Shown here: positions 63,957 to 64,000 of the stretch, piece after piece
How the letters are laid out: each line of letters begins with the position of its first letter
Numbering within the stretch: position 1 is the first letter of the stretch
NCBI RefSeq assembly: GCF_014646055.1
Contig: NZ_BMMS01000016.1
Span: 62,001 to 126,000 of the forward strand
DNA length: 64,000 nucleotides
From: Wenjunlia tyrosinilytica
Lineage (GTDB): Bacteria; Actinomycetota; Actinomycetes; Streptomycetales; Streptomycetaceae
Reading direction: 5' to 3'
Notes under the pieces: model-generated
Databases searched by the model: none
Told to the model about the DNA's origin: nothing
Seen by the model: the letters and a program-made list of their open reading frames with translations, nothing else
Program-made: the position numbers and the translations under genes

Positions 63957-64000
63957 AATTGACGCCTTATCAGTAGGAAACGGGCTATCCCTCAAATCAT

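Overview
The window is high-GC actinobacterial DNA, almost certainly a Streptomyces chromosome core. Supporting signs are HrdB, CutRS, SepH, DUF3710/DUF4193/DUF3093 proteins, a second GyrA/GyrB-like (topoisomerase IV) pair, GTG/TTG starts and a DasR-type operator before ptsH. The order dut - DUF4193 - cutSR - inositol phosphatase - ... - hrdB is the known Streptomyces neighbourhood; parts also match the sigA-suhB-DUF4193-DUF3093-dut-DUF3710 block of mycobacteria (from memory).

Layout. 0-2.5 kb: the 3' part of a large signalling-type fusion with a degenerate kinase and a degenerate MinD-like domain. 2.7-11 kb: DUF3710, dUTPase, thioesterase, SDR, DUF3093, DUF4193 and the CutRS two-component system. 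11-18.6 kb: inositol-phosphatase family protein, coproporphyrin ferrochelatase, MFS exporter, FAD sugar-lactone oxidase, SepH and a sulfurtransferase. 18.8-26.2 kb: VOC protein, thymidine kinase, phosphodiesterase-like protein, DUF5998, PatA-type acetyltransferase and HPr. 26.3-31.6 kb: GntR regulator, secreted M23 peptidase with a possible c-di-AMP riboswitch, and an active/inactive M16 protease pair. 31.7-47.6 kb: ParC, ABC transporter, CitA/DcuS-like two-component system, acetate-type symporter with its DUF485 partner, ParE, DUF7455 and a secreted trypsin-like protease. 61-64 kb: hrdB and a FadR-type regulator.

The main discovery is a 13.4-kb integrated island (about 47606-61016) inserted exactly into the 3' end of hrdB, the principal sigma factor gene. 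A 14-bp direct repeat of the hrdB end marks both junctions. A tyrosine recombinase lies beside hrdB. The displaced native last codons and terminator of hrdB sit at the far end. The island replaces the last HrdB codons synonymously and brings its own terminator. Cargo: a type I restriction system (hsdR-hsdS-hsdM); a second, archaeal-type aspartyl-tRNA synthetase behind a T-box leader whose specifier reads GAC (Asp); and a small operon with a radical-SAM enzyme (interrupted at a 10-C run), a SPASM-like Cys protein and a JmjC-type oxygenase. No conjugation or replication genes are visible, so the element looks like a cargo/defence island rather than a self-transmissible AICE.

The window is also rich in short tandem repeats (8-26 bp units) between genes and in near-perfect terminator hairpins between convergent genes. 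No tRNA, rRNA or CRISPR array was found.
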